A stretch of 64,000 nt of DNA from an uncultured Devosia sp. (GTDB lineage: Bacteria > Pseudomonadota > Alphaproteobacteria > Rhizobiales > Devosiaceae): contig NZ_CAUQDV010000004.1 of assembly GCF_963517015.1 (NCBI RefSeq), positions 62,001-126,000 of the forward strand, written 5' to 3'. Positions 41,634 to 49,668 of this stretch are shown piece after piece. Position numbers and translations under genes: made by a program. Numbering within the stretch: position 1 is the stretch's first letter; every line of letters starts with the position of its first letter. The notes beneath the pieces are model-generated. The model did not search any database. It worked only from the letters and a program-made list of their open reading frames with translations, and had not been told where the DNA came from.

Positions 41634-42619
41634 GCCTCAAGGTCGTCGACAACACATCGGTGGAAACGCCGCACAAACGCAATCCCGGCTTCCCGCTCGA
41701 TCTCGACTGGGTCGAACGCGTCCGCATGAACCGCTCGGCACTGGAGCGCCGTGCTGGCTCCATCGGCGCCCGCCGCACCGTCAAGAAGGACTATCAGCTG
41801 GCCTGGCTGCTCAAGGCCATCACGCTGATCGACCTGACCACGCTCAATGCCGACGATACCGATGGCCGCGTTGAGCGCCTCTGCGCCAAGGCCCGCACGC
41901 CGCTCCGCTCGGACATCCGCGAAAAGCTCGACCTGGGCAACCTGCGCATCCTGCCCGGTGCAGTCTGCGTCTACCACACCTTCGTCCATACCGCCGTCGA
42001 AGCCCTCAAGGGCACCGGCATTCCCGTCGCCGCTGTCTCGACCGCCTTCCCGCATGGCCTCGCTCCGGTCGAGACCAAGCTCAAGGAGATCGAAGCCTCC
42101 GTCGCCGATGGCGCCGAGGAGATCGACATCGTCATCGAGCGCGGCATGGTGCTGCGTGGCGACTGGCAAGCGCTCTACGATCAGGTCCGCGCCTTCCGCA
42201 AGGCCTGCGGCGATGCCCATATCAAGACCATCCTGGGCACCGGCGAACTCGCCACCCAGACCAATATCGCCAAGGCATCGCTCGTCTGCATGATGGCCGG
42301 CGCCGATTTCATCAAGACCTCGACCGGCAAGGAAAAGGTCAATGCCAATCTCGTCACTTCGCTGACCATGATCCGCATGATCCGCTGGTTCCACGAAGAG
42401 ACCGGCATCGAGATTGGTTACAAACCTGCTGGCGGCATTGCGACCGCCGGTGACGCAGTCAAGTATATGGCGCTGATGAAGGAAGAGCTGGGCACCCACT
42501 GGCTGCAACCGCATCTCTTCCGCTTCGGTGCCAGCTCGTTGCTGACCGATATCGAACGTCAGCTCGAGCATGGCCTGACCGGCCACTATGCCGCTGACTA
42601 CAGGCAGCCTCTCGTCTGA
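41630..42619 (+). CDS. deoC: Deoxyribose-phosphate aldolase
   Basis: 329 residues, longer than the 220-260 of many bacterial enzymes. The extra 60 or so N-terminal residues (TPHKRNPGFPLDLDWVERVRMNRSALERRA) resemble the long form seen in animals and some proteobacteria. The catalytic barrel keeps the Schiff-base lysine in FIKTSTGK, the proton-relay lysine in GYKPAGGIATAGDA and the start LIDLTTLNADDT. It splits deoxyribose-5-phosphate into acetaldehyde and glyceraldehyde-3-phosphate. Coupled by ATGA to PNP. The aldehyde dehydrogenase that follows can dispose of acetaldehyde. Confidence 0.95.
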   Translation: MSLKVVDNTSVETPHKRNPGFPLDLDWVERVRMNRSALERRAGSIGARRTVKKDYQLAWLLKAITLIDLTTLNADDTDGRVERLCAKARTPLRSDIREKLDLGNLRILPGAVCVYHTFVHTAVEALKGTGIPVAAVSTAFPHGLAPVETKLKEIEASVADGAEEIDIVIERGMVLRGDWQALYDQVRAFRKACGDAHIKTILGTGELATQTNIAKASLVCMMAGADFIKTSTGKEKVNANLVTSLTMIRMIRWFHEETGIEIGYKPAGGIATAGDAVKYMALMKEELGTHWLQPHLFRFGASSLLTDIERQLEHGLTGHYAADYRQPLV

Positions 42620-42663
42620 TCGAGGCGCAAACAGAATGACCGGCACTCTGAAGGAGGCCACGC

Positions 42664-45030
42664 ATGAACAAGATCGCCCAGATTTTCCAGTCGCTCGACT
42701 ACGGTCCGGCACCCGAAGGCCCCGAACAGGCCAATGCCTGGCTCGATAGCCATGGCCGCAAGTTCGGCCATTTCATCGACGGCAAGTGGACCAAGCCCGG
42801 CACCACCTTCGCCAGCGACAATCCGGCCAATGGCGACAAGCTCGCCGACATCACCGACGGCACCGCTGACGACGTCAACGCTGCGGTGAAAGCCGCTCGC
42901 GCCGCCTTTGGCCCCTGGTCGGCCCTCAGTGGTTATGAGCGCGGCAAATATCTCTATGCCATCGCCCGCGCCGTGCAGAAACACGCTCGCCTCTTCGCTG
43001 TCCTCGAAACCATGGACAATGGCAAGCCGATCCGCGAGAGCCGCGATGTCGATATCCCGCTGGTCGCCCGCCATTTCTACCACCACGCCGGCTGGGCCCA
43101 GCATCTGTCCCGTGAATTCCCCGATGCCGTGCCCTATGGCGTCTGCGGCCAGATCATCCCGTGGAATTTCCCGCTGCTGATGCTGGCGTGGAAGATCGCT
43201 CCGGCCCTCGCTGCCGGCAATACGGTCATCCTCAAGCCCGCCGAATTCACCTCGCTCACCGCCTTGCTCTTTGCCGAGATCTGCGAGCGCGTCGGCCTGC
43301 CCAAGGGCGTCGTCAACATCGTCACCGGCGCCGGCGAAACCGGCCAGGCCATCGTGGCGCATGAAGATATCGACAAGATCGCCTTCACCGGCTCGACCGA
43401 AGTCGGCAAGGCCATCCGCGCCGCAACGGCCGGCACCGGCAAGGGCCTCTCGCTCGAACTGGGCGGCAAGAGCCCCTACATCGTCTTCGAAGACGCCGAT
43501 ATCGACAGTGCCATCGAAGGCCTCGTCGATGCCATCTGGTTCAACCAGGGCCAGGTCTGCTGCGCCGGCTCTCGCCTTCTCGTGCAGGAAAGCATCGAAG
43601 AACGCTTCATTGCCAAGCTCAAGAAGCGCATGGCGAGCCTGCGTACCGGCGACCCGCTCGACAAATCGATCGACATCGGCGCCCTCGTCGCCCCGGTCCA
43701 GGTCGAGCGCATCCGCGACCTGATGAAGCGCGGCACCGCCGAAGGCGCCGTGGTTTACGAAGCCGAAGGCCCCGTTCCCGCCAAGGGCTGCTTCCTCAAG
43801 CCCGCGCTCGTCACCAATGTCTCGCCCGCCAACACCCTGGTGGCCGAAGAAATCTTCGGGCCCGTGCTGGTCGCCATGAGCTTCCGCACGCCCGAAGAGG
43901 CCGTGGCTCTCGCCAACAACACCAAGTACGGCCTCGCCGCCACCATCTGGAGCGAGAACATCAATCTCGCCCTCGATATCGCCCCCAAGATCAAGGCCGG
44001 CGTGGTCTGGATCAACGGCACCAATAACTTTGACGCCGCCGTCGGCTTCGGCGGCTACAAGGAAAGCGGCTTCGGTCGTGAAGGCGGCCGCGAAGGCATG
44101 AGCGCCTATCTAAAGCCGTCTTGGGAAAAGGCTCTCAAGGCCGCGCCATCCGCCAAGCCTGTCGTCGCCAAGGCGGCCAACCCGCTCGACGCCAGCCATG
44201 TCGACCAGACCGCCAAGATGTATATCGGCGGCAAGCAGGCCCGCCCCGACAGCGCCTACACCCGTCCCGTGCTCGATGCCTCCGGCAAGCTGATCGGCGA
44301 AGTGGGCGAAGGCAATCGGAAGGATATTCGCAACGCCGTCGAAGCGGCCCGCGCCGCCTTGGGCTGGTCGACCACAGCGGCCCATTCCCGCGCGCAAATC
44401 CTCTATTTCCTCGCCGAAAACCTCGACTATCGCCGCGACGAATTTGCCGCCCGCATCAAGGCACAGACCGGCGAAGATGGGGCAGCCGAAGTCGCAGCCT
44501 CCGTCGAACGCCTCTTCGCCTTCGCCGGCTGGGCCGACAAATACGACGGCGCCGTGCACAATCCCCCGCTCCGCGCCGTAGCCGCCGCCATGGTCGAACC
44601 CATCGGCGTTCTGGGCATTGTCGCGCCCACGAACCTGCCGCTCCTCGGCTCCATCGCCCTCATCGCCCCGGCGCTCGCCATGGGCAATCCGGTCGTGCTC
44701 GTGCCCTCGTCGCAGTCGCCGCTTTCGCTGACCGACCTCTATCAGGTCATCGAAACCTCCGACGTGCCCAATGGCGTCATCAATATCGTCACCGGCGACA
44801 GCGCCACCCTGGCGAAAACCCTCGCCGAACACGATGGCGTCGACGCCCTCTGGTACGCCGGCGATGCCGAAACCTCGACCACGGTCGAAAAGGCCTCGGT
44901 GACCAATCTGAAACAGACCTGGACCACCCGCGGCCTAAGCTACGACCTGACGGACCGTCGCTTCGAAGGCGACTACTTTCTCGCGAAAGCCACCCAGATC
45001 AAGAACGTCTGGATTCCCTACGGGGCGTAA
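42664..45030 (+). CDS. Two-domain aldehyde dehydrogenase, ALDH16-like
   Basis: 788 residues, about 1.6 times a normal ALDH. Domain 1 (about 20-505) is complete: GQIIPWNFPLLMLAWKIAPALAAGNTVILKP, catalytic glutamate in LELGGKSPYIV, catalytic cysteine in NQGQVCCAGSRL and EEIFGPVL. A linker rich in Ala, Pro and Lys joins domain 2 (about 515-788), which repeats the fold start (MYIGGKQARPDSAY) and GVLGIVAPTNLPLLGSIALIAPALAMGNPVVLVP. Domain 2 has no catalytic Cys or Glu motif and stops early. ALDH16 proteins share this design. After deoC it probably oxidises acetaldehyde. ATG 42664 follows GAAGGAGG. Confidence 0.92.
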   Translation: MNKIAQIFQSLDYGPAPEGPEQANAWLDSHGRKFGHFIDGKWTKPGTTFASDNPANGDKLADITDGTADDVNAAVKAARAAFGPWSALSGYERGKYLYAIARAVQKHARLFAVLETMDNGKPIRESRDVDIPLVARHFYHHAGWAQHLSREFPDAVPYGVCGQIIPWNFPLLMLAWKIAPALAAGNTVILKPAEFTSLTALLFAEICERVGLPKGVVNIVTGAGETGQAIVAHEDIDKIAFTGSTEVGKAIRAATAGTGKGLSLELGGKSPYIVFEDADIDSAIEGLVDAIWFNQGQVCCAGSRLLVQESIEERFIAKLKKRMASLRTGDPLDKSIDIGALVAPVQVERIRDLMKRGTAEGAVVYEAEGPVPAKGCFLKPALVTNVSPANTLVAEEIFGPVLVAMSFRTPEEAVALANNTKYGLAATIWSENINLALDIAPKIKAGVVWINGTNNFDAAVGFGGYKESGFGREGGREGMSAYLKPSWEKALKAAPSAKPVVAKAANPLDASHVDQTAKMYIGGKQARPDSAYTRPVLDASGKLIGEVGEGNRKDIRNAVEAARAALGWSTTAAHSRAQILYFLAENLDYRRDEFAARIKAQTGEDGAAEVAASVERLFAFAGWADKYDGAVHNPPLRAVAAAMVEPIGVLGIVAPTNLPLLGSIALIAPALAMGNPVVLVPSSQSPLSLTDLYQVIETSDVPNGVINIVTGDSATLAKTLAEHDGVDALWYAGDAETSTTVEKASVTNLKQTWTTRGLSYDLTDRRFEGDYFLAKATQIKNVWIPYGA

Positions 45031-45033
45031 GAA

Positions 45034-45150
45034 TACCCCCTCCTAACCTCCCCCTGAAAAGGGGGAGGGATACGCTCAGCTTGTGTGGCTTGATCGGGCC
45101 GAGAACACGATCTGTCCCTCCCCCTATCAGGGGGAGGCAAGGAGGGGGTA
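45034..45150. repeat. Palindromic intergenic repeat, family B, copy 3
   Basis: 117 nt, TACCCCC to GGGGGTA, lying inside the salvage operon, 3 nt after the aldehyde dehydrogenase stop and 22 nt before deoA. The outer stem pairs CCCTCCT with AGGAGGG. Because it interrupts a run of otherwise close genes it could reduce or process the transcript before deoA. Confidence 0.93.
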
Positions 45151-45172
45151 TCCTCTCAAAAGAAAGGCGCAC

Positions 45173-46495
45173 ATGACCTTCCTCCCCCAAGAAGTCATCC
45201 TCAAGAAGCGCAATGGCGAAGTCCTGCCTTCCGAAGACATCGCTCGCTTCATCGCGGGCTTTGCCGAAGGCACTGTCTCCCACGCCCAAGCCGCCGCCTT
45301 CGCCATGGCCGTCTATTTCCAGGACATGACCATGCCCGAGCGCGTGGCGCTGACTGTCGCGATGCGCGATAGCGGCACGGTGCTCGACTGGTCCGATCTC
45401 GACGGCCCCGTGGCCGACAAGCATTCGACCGGCGGCGTCGGTGACAATGTCTCCCTGATGCTGGCGCCGATTCTTGCCGCCATCGGCATTTACGTCCCCA
45501 TGATCTCGGGCCGTGGCCTCGGCCATACCGGCGGCACGCTCGACAAGTTCGATGCCATTCCCGGCTATCAGACCAGCCCCGACAACACCCTGTTCCGCAA
45601 GGTGGTCAAGGATGTGGGCTGCGCCATCATCGGCCAGACCGCAGACCTCGCCCCGGCCGACAAGACGCTCTACGCCATTCGCGACGTCACCGGCACGGTG
45701 GAGTCCATCTCGCTGATCACCGCCTCCATCCTCGCCAAGAAACTGGCGGCAGGGCTCGGCGCGCTGATCCTCGACGTCAAGACCGGCTCGGGCGCCTTCA
45801 TGCCCACGCTGGACAAGTCGCGCGATCTCGCCAGAAGCCTGGTGGAAGTCGCCAATGGCGCCGGCCTCAAGACCGGCGCCCTGATCACCGACATGAACGA
45901 GCCTCTGGCCTCCGCTGCCGGCAATGGCCTCGAAGTCCGCAATGCCGTCGATTTCCTGACGGGCAAGCATCAGGATGCCCGCCTGCGCGAGGTCACCCTC
46001 GCCCTCTGCGCCGAGGTCGCCATCATGACGGGTGTCGCGGCTGACGCAAATTCTGCCCGCAAGCTGGTCGATGACGCCCTCGATAGCGGCCGCGCCACCG
46101 AGCGTTTCGCGCAAATGGTATCGGCCCTCGGCGGCCCTACGGACTTCGTCGAACAGATGGATCGTCACTTGGCCCCGGCCAACATCGTCCGCGATGTCTT
46201 CGCCACCGGGCAGGGGACTGTAACCGAAATCGACACCCGCGGTGTCGGCATGGCCGTGGTTGCCCTCGGCGGTGGCCGCACCACGCCGACTGACAGCATC
46301 GACTTCACGGTCGGTTTCGATCGGCTCCTTCCGCTCGGCGCAAAGGCGGACGCGCAGACCCCGATTGCGCGTATCCATGCCCGCGACGAGGCCAGCGCGG
46401 CCGATGCGGAAGCGCGGCTGAGGGCCGCCTATCGCCTGGGTGATCGGGCGCCTACATTTCCGTTGATCGCCGATACCATCGCCCCCACCGTCTGA
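45173..46495 (+). CDS. deoA: Thymidine phosphorylase
   Basis: 440 residues from ATG 45173 after AGAAAGGCGC. Family signature: KKRNGEVLPSEDIARFIAGF at the start, then DWSDLDGPVADKHSTGGVGDNVSLMLAPILAA with the phosphate-binding K/S/T residues, and SGRGLGHTGGTLDKFDAIPGY. The C-terminal alpha/beta domain is complete. It cleaves thymidine or deoxyuridine with phosphate to base plus deoxyribose-1-phosphate, which DeoB converts on. Upstream repeat B3 separates it from the ALDH gene, so its expression may differ from the first half of the locus. Confidence 0.96.
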   Translation: MTFLPQEVILKKRNGEVLPSEDIARFIAGFAEGTVSHAQAAAFAMAVYFQDMTMPERVALTVAMRDSGTVLDWSDLDGPVADKHSTGGVGDNVSLMLAPILAAIGIYVPMISGRGLGHTGGTLDKFDAIPGYQTSPDNTLFRKVVKDVGCAIIGQTADLAPADKTLYAIRDVTGTVESISLITASILAKKLAAGLGALILDVKTGSGAFMPTLDKSRDLARSLVEVANGAGLKTGALITDMNEPLASAAGNGLEVRNAVDFLTGKHQDARLREVTLALCAEVAIMTGVAADANSARKLVDDALDSGRATERFAQMVSALGGPTDFVEQMDRHLAPANIVRDVFATGQGTVTEIDTRGVGMAVVALGGGRTTPTDSIDFTVGFDRLLPLGAKADAQTPIARIHARDEASAADAEARLRAAYRLGDRAPTFPLIADTIAPTV

Positions 46496-46503
46496 GGTCC
46501 ATC

Positions 46504-47721
46504 ATGCCCCGCGCCATACTCTGCATTCTCGACAGCGTCGGCATCGGCGGCGCGCCTGACGCCAACCTCTATGGCGATGTCGGCTCCAATACCGTCGGCC
46601 ACATCGCCGAGTGGGCGGCCGCAGGGAAGGCCGACCGTGCCGGCCTGCGCTCCGGCCCGCTGACCCTGCCCAATCTCGACGCCATGGGCCTCGGCGCCGC
46701 CATCGGCCTCTCCACCGGCACTGTCCCGCCCAATATGTCGCCCACGCCCAAAGGCGGTCGCTTCGGCGTTGGTCGCGAAGTCTCCAGGGGCAAGGACACG
46801 CCCTCCGGTCATTGGGAAATCGCGGGCGTCCCCGTGCCTTTTGAATGGGGCTATTTTCCCCAGTCCGAACCCACCTTCCCGCCCGAATTGATCGCCGAAT
46901 TCGTCAGCAGGGCAAAGCTCCCCGGCATTCTCGGCGACAAGCATGCCTCGGGCACAGACATCATCGCCGCGCTGGGCGAGGAGAGCATCCGCACCGGCAA
47001 GCCGATCTGCTACACGTCCATTGATAGCGTGTTCCAGATCGCGGCCCATGAAACCGCCTTCGGCCTCGATCGGCTCTATGAAATCTGCCACATCGCTTTC
47101 GAGCTGACAGCGCCACTGATGATCGGCCGGGTCATCGCCCGCCCCTTCGTCGGCGACGACGCGGCCAGCTTCAAGCGTACCGGCAATCGCCGCGACTTCG
47201 CCATTTCCCCGCCCGAGCCGACCCTGCTTGATCGCAATCAGGCATCCGGCAACCAGGTCTATGCCATCGGCAAGATTTCCGACATCTACGCGGGCCATGG
47301 CGTCACCCACAAGATCAAGGGCACCGGCCTGCCGCAGCTCTTCGACAAGACGCTCGACGCCATGGAAATGGCCGCCGACAACGCTTTCATCATGACCAAT
47401 TTCGTCGATTTCGACAGCGAATACGGCCATCGCCGCGACGTGCCCGGCTATGCCGCCGCCCTCGAATATTTCGACAGCCGCCTGCCCGAACTGATCAGCA
47501 AGCTGCGCCACGACGATCTGCTGGTCCTCACCGCCGATCACGGCAATGATCCGACCTGGCCGGGCAGCGATCACACCCGTGAACAGGTGCCGATCCTGGT
47601 CTTTTCCCCAAGCCTCAAGCAAGGTGAGATTGGCATTCGCACCACCTTCGCTGATATAGGGGAAAGCATCGCCCATTGGCTGGGGCTCGCGCCCGGCCGC
47701 CACGGCAAATCCTTTTTGTGA
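46504..47721 (+). CDS. deoB: Phosphopentomutase
   Basis: 405 residues, the usual length. An alkaline-phosphatase-superfamily metal enzyme: the start RAILCILDSVGIGGAPDA includes the first metal-binding Asp; DTPSGHWEIAG and ITNFVDFDSEYGHRRD follow, where the latter resembles other phosphopentomutases; and VLTADHGNDPTWPGSDHTREQVPIL provides Asp/His ligands. It interconverts (deoxy)ribose-1-phosphate and -5-phosphate, linking DeoA and PNP to DeoC. Eight nt separate it from deoA. Confidence 0.96.
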   Translation: MPRAILCILDSVGIGGAPDANLYGDVGSNTVGHIAEWAAAGKADRAGLRSGPLTLPNLDAMGLGAAIGLSTGTVPPNMSPTPKGGRFGVGREVSRGKDTPSGHWEIAGVPVPFEWGYFPQSEPTFPPELIAEFVSRAKLPGILGDKHASGTDIIAALGEESIRTGKPICYTSIDSVFQIAAHETAFGLDRLYEICHIAFELTAPLMIGRVIARPFVGDDAASFKRTGNRRDFAISPPEPTLLDRNQASGNQVYAIGKISDIYAGHGVTHKIKGTGLPQLFDKTLDAMEMAADNAFIMTNFVDFDSEYGHRRDVPGYAAALEYFDSRLPELISKLRHDDLLVLTADHGNDPTWPGSDHTREQVPILVFSPSLKQGEIGIRTTFADIGESIAHWLGLAPGRHGKSFL

Positions 47722-47732
47722 AAGATGATCTC

Positions 47733-48362
47733 ATGAGCAACGTAACCGTCATCGATCACCCGCTGATCCAGCACAAGCTGACCATCATGCGCAACAAGGA
47801 GACGTCCATCGCCGGCTTCCGTCGCCTGCTGCGCGAGATTGCCCATCTGATGTGCTACGAAGTCACCCGCGACCTCGAACTCGAAATGATCCCGATCGAG
47901 ACGCCGATGACCCAGATGGACAGCCCCGCCATCAAGGGCAAGAAGCTGGTCTTCGCCTCGATCCTGCGCGCTGGCAATGGCCTGCTCGATGGCATGCTGG
48001 ACCTGGTTCCCGCCGCACGCGTCGCTCATATCGGCATCTATCGCGACCACGAAACGCTTGAGCCGGTCGAATATTACTTCAAGGCGCCGTCCAATCTCGA
48101 AGATCGTCTGATCATCGTGGTCGATCCCATGCTGGCCACCGGCAATTCGGCAACGGCAGCGATCGAAAAGCTCAAGGAACGCGGCGCCAACAACATCCGC
48201 TTCCTCTGCCTGCTGGCCGCGCCCGAAGGCATCAAGAATTTCGCCGTGGCCCATCCGGACGTGCCGGTCTTCACCGCCTCAATCGACAGCCACCTCGACG
48301 AAAAGGGCTATATCGTCCCCGGCCTCGGCGACGCCGGCGACCGCATGTACGGCACGAAGTAG
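47733..48362 (+). CDS. upp: Uracil phosphoribosyltransferase
   Basis: 209 residues from ATG 47733, within 11 nt of deoB. Diagnostic segments: VIDHPLIQHKLTIMRNKETS, SILRAGNGLLDGMLDLVPAARVAHIGIYRD, and the PRPP loop DPMLATGNSATAAIEKLKERGA, ending PGLGDAGDRMYGT. It joins uracil released by the phosphorylase to PRPP, making UMP, and so completes pyrimidine salvage. It is the last gene of the locus; a perfect 11-bp inverted repeat follows 26 nt after the stop. Confidence 0.97.
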   Translation: MSNVTVIDHPLIQHKLTIMRNKETSIAGFRRLLREIAHLMCYEVTRDLELEMIPIETPMTQMDSPAIKGKKLVFASILRAGNGLLDGMLDLVPAARVAHIGIYRDHETLEPVEYYFKAPSNLEDRLIIVVDPMLATGNSATAAIEKLKERGANNIRFLCLLAAPEGIKNFAVAHPDVPVFTASIDSHLDEKGYIVPGLGDAGDRMYGTK

Positions 48363-48388
48363 CGGCCTCTTCGAGGTGTCCCGCAGGG

Positions 48389-48413
48389 CAAATCGCTCCA
48401 GTGGAGCGATTTG
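48389..48413. promoter_or_regulatory. Perfect 11-bp inverted repeat after upp
   Basis: CAAATCGCTCC (48389-48399) and GGAGCGATTTG (48403-48413) are exact inverse complements with a 3-nt centre. No T-run follows, so it is not a classical terminator. It could end the salvage transcript with Rho, protect the 3' end, or bind a regulator of the glyoxalase gene at 48492. Confidence 0.6.
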
Positions 48414-48491
48414 AACCGAGAAGGCCATGAGAGCTATGCTCGAATGGCCGCGGCCCCCGACCGCTCGTCCTCCTGACTGAAAGAACCATTT

Positions 48492-48890
48492 ATGGCTACC
48501 AAGCTCGCCCATTCGATGATCCGCGTTCTCGAAGAGGAGCGCTCGACCGATTTCTACCGACGCGCCTTTGGGCTGGAGATCGTCAATCGCATTGAATTTG
48601 CCGATTTCACGCTGGTTTACATGGCCAAGGAGCTCGATGGCTTCGAGCTTGAGCTGACCATCAACCGCGGCCGCACCGAACCCTATGACCTCGGCGATGG
48701 CTATGGCCACCTTGCCGTGGTGGTCGACAATCTCCAGTCCGAATACGAGCGCTTCACCGCCGAAGGCTTTACCGTCGGCAAGCTGGTCGATTTCAAGAAT
48801 GGCAATACGCCGGTCGCGCGCTTCTTCTTCGCCACCGATCCAGATGGCTACAAGATCGAAGTCATCCAGAAGGGCGGCCGCTTCCAGTAG
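48492..48890 (+). CDS. gloA: Lactoylglutathione lyase (glyoxalase I)
   Basis: 132 residues, VOC fold. The pattern is that of small glyoxalase I: LAHSMIRVLEEERSTDFYRRAFGLEIVNR with the N-terminal metal histidine, ELELTINRGRTEPYDLGDGYGHLAVVVDN with a second histidine, and FFFATDPDGYKIEVIQKGGRF with the metal-binding glutamate. It isomerises the methylglyoxal-glutathione hemithioacetal to lactoylglutathione. The extra tail and loops of other VOC groups are absent. A bidirectional terminator follows 20 nt after the stop. Confidence 0.9.
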   Translation: MATKLAHSMIRVLEEERSTDFYRRAFGLEIVNRIEFADFTLVYMAKELDGFELELTINRGRTEPYDLGDGYGHLAVVVDNLQSEYERFTAEGFTVGKLVDFKNGNTPVARFFFATDPDGYKIEVIQKGGRFQ

Positions 48891-48910
48891 CCAAATACTG
48901 ACAGAAAAAG

Positions 48911-48939
48911 AAAAACCCCGGATCGCTCCGGGGTTTTTT
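48911..48939. terminator. Bidirectional terminator between gloA and the HAD gene
   Basis: AAAAACCCCGGA (48911-48922) pairs with TCCGGGGTTTTTT (48927-48939) around TCGC. A-run on the left and T-run on the right make it work for both converging genes. Confidence 0.93.
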
Positions 48940-48940
48940 G

Positions 48941-49564
48941 TCATTTGGCCTTGAGCGGCAATCCCAGGGCGATCAGTTCCTTGCGGACCTGCGCAGGGTC
49001 CTGGAAGTGGATGCCCTTCATGCCGAACTTACGGGCCGACACGATATTGGGCTCGCTGTCGTCGATGAACACGCAGCTTTCCGGCGACAGCGAATAACGC
49101 TCGCAGAACAAACGATAAAGCCGCGGGTCCGGCTTCACCAGGCCTTCGAGACCCGACACCACCACGCCATCGAATTTTTCGAGGAACGGCCATTCGCCCA
49201 GGCAGCTCATCCACTTCTCCCAGGAGAAGTTGGTGATGGCAAAGGTCGGGATATCCTGCTCGATCAACTCGTTGTGGATGTCGATCGTACCCTGGATGAA
49301 GGGGCCGAAGGTCTCCTTCCAGCGTTCGTCGAAAGCCTTGATTTCACGCCAGTATTTCGGAAAACGCGTGACCAGCTTGGCGACGCCTTCCGAGTAGATT
49401 TCGCCCGCGTCGAATTCGAGATTCCAGGCGCTGGTGCAGATGTTCTCGTGGAACCAGACCGCGTCTTCCTCGGTCTCGAACAGCTTGCGGAACAGATACA
49501 TCGGGTTCCAGTCGACGAAGACGCCGCCAAGATCGAAAACGGGAATGATCGTATCGTCGCTCAT
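48941..49564 (-). CDS. HAD-superfamily phosphatase (subfamily IA)
   Basis: 207 residues from ATG 49564. The four HAD motifs are visible: VFDLGGVFVDWNP with the nucleophile Asp, AITNFSW with the Thr, K in GLVKPDPRLY, and FIDDSEPNIVSARKFGMKGIHF. The second Asp of motif I is replaced by Gly (DLGG), as in many YihX-like hydrolases, which still dephosphorylate sugar phosphates. No ribosome site is clear. It lies downstream of the two TadE genes on the same strand but is separated by 105 nt, so a functional link is unlikely. Confidence 0.9.
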   Translation of the reverse strand: MSDDTIIPVFDLGGVFVDWNPMYLFRKLFETEEDAVWFHENICTSAWNLEFDAGEIYSEGVAKLVTRFPKYWREIKAFDERWKETFGPFIQGTIDIHNELIEQDIPTFAITNFSWEKWMSCLGEWPFLEKFDGVVVSGLEGLVKPDPRLYRLFCERYSLSPESCVFIDDSEPNIVSARKFGMKGIHFQDPAQVRKELIALGLPLKAK

Positions 49565-49668
49565 GGAAATACCGCTGGAACAGGAAGGAGATGGCAGGCT
49601 TGTGGCATGGTGCCGTGACCCACGCAAGCATGCCGGACGACTTCTTGCGGGCTGCAGGCAAAAGGCCA

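Noticed and set aside
48389..48413. Intrinsic terminator after upp
   Set aside because: The stem is perfect but is followed by AACCGAG rather than a T-run, so it was recorded only as an inverted repeat.
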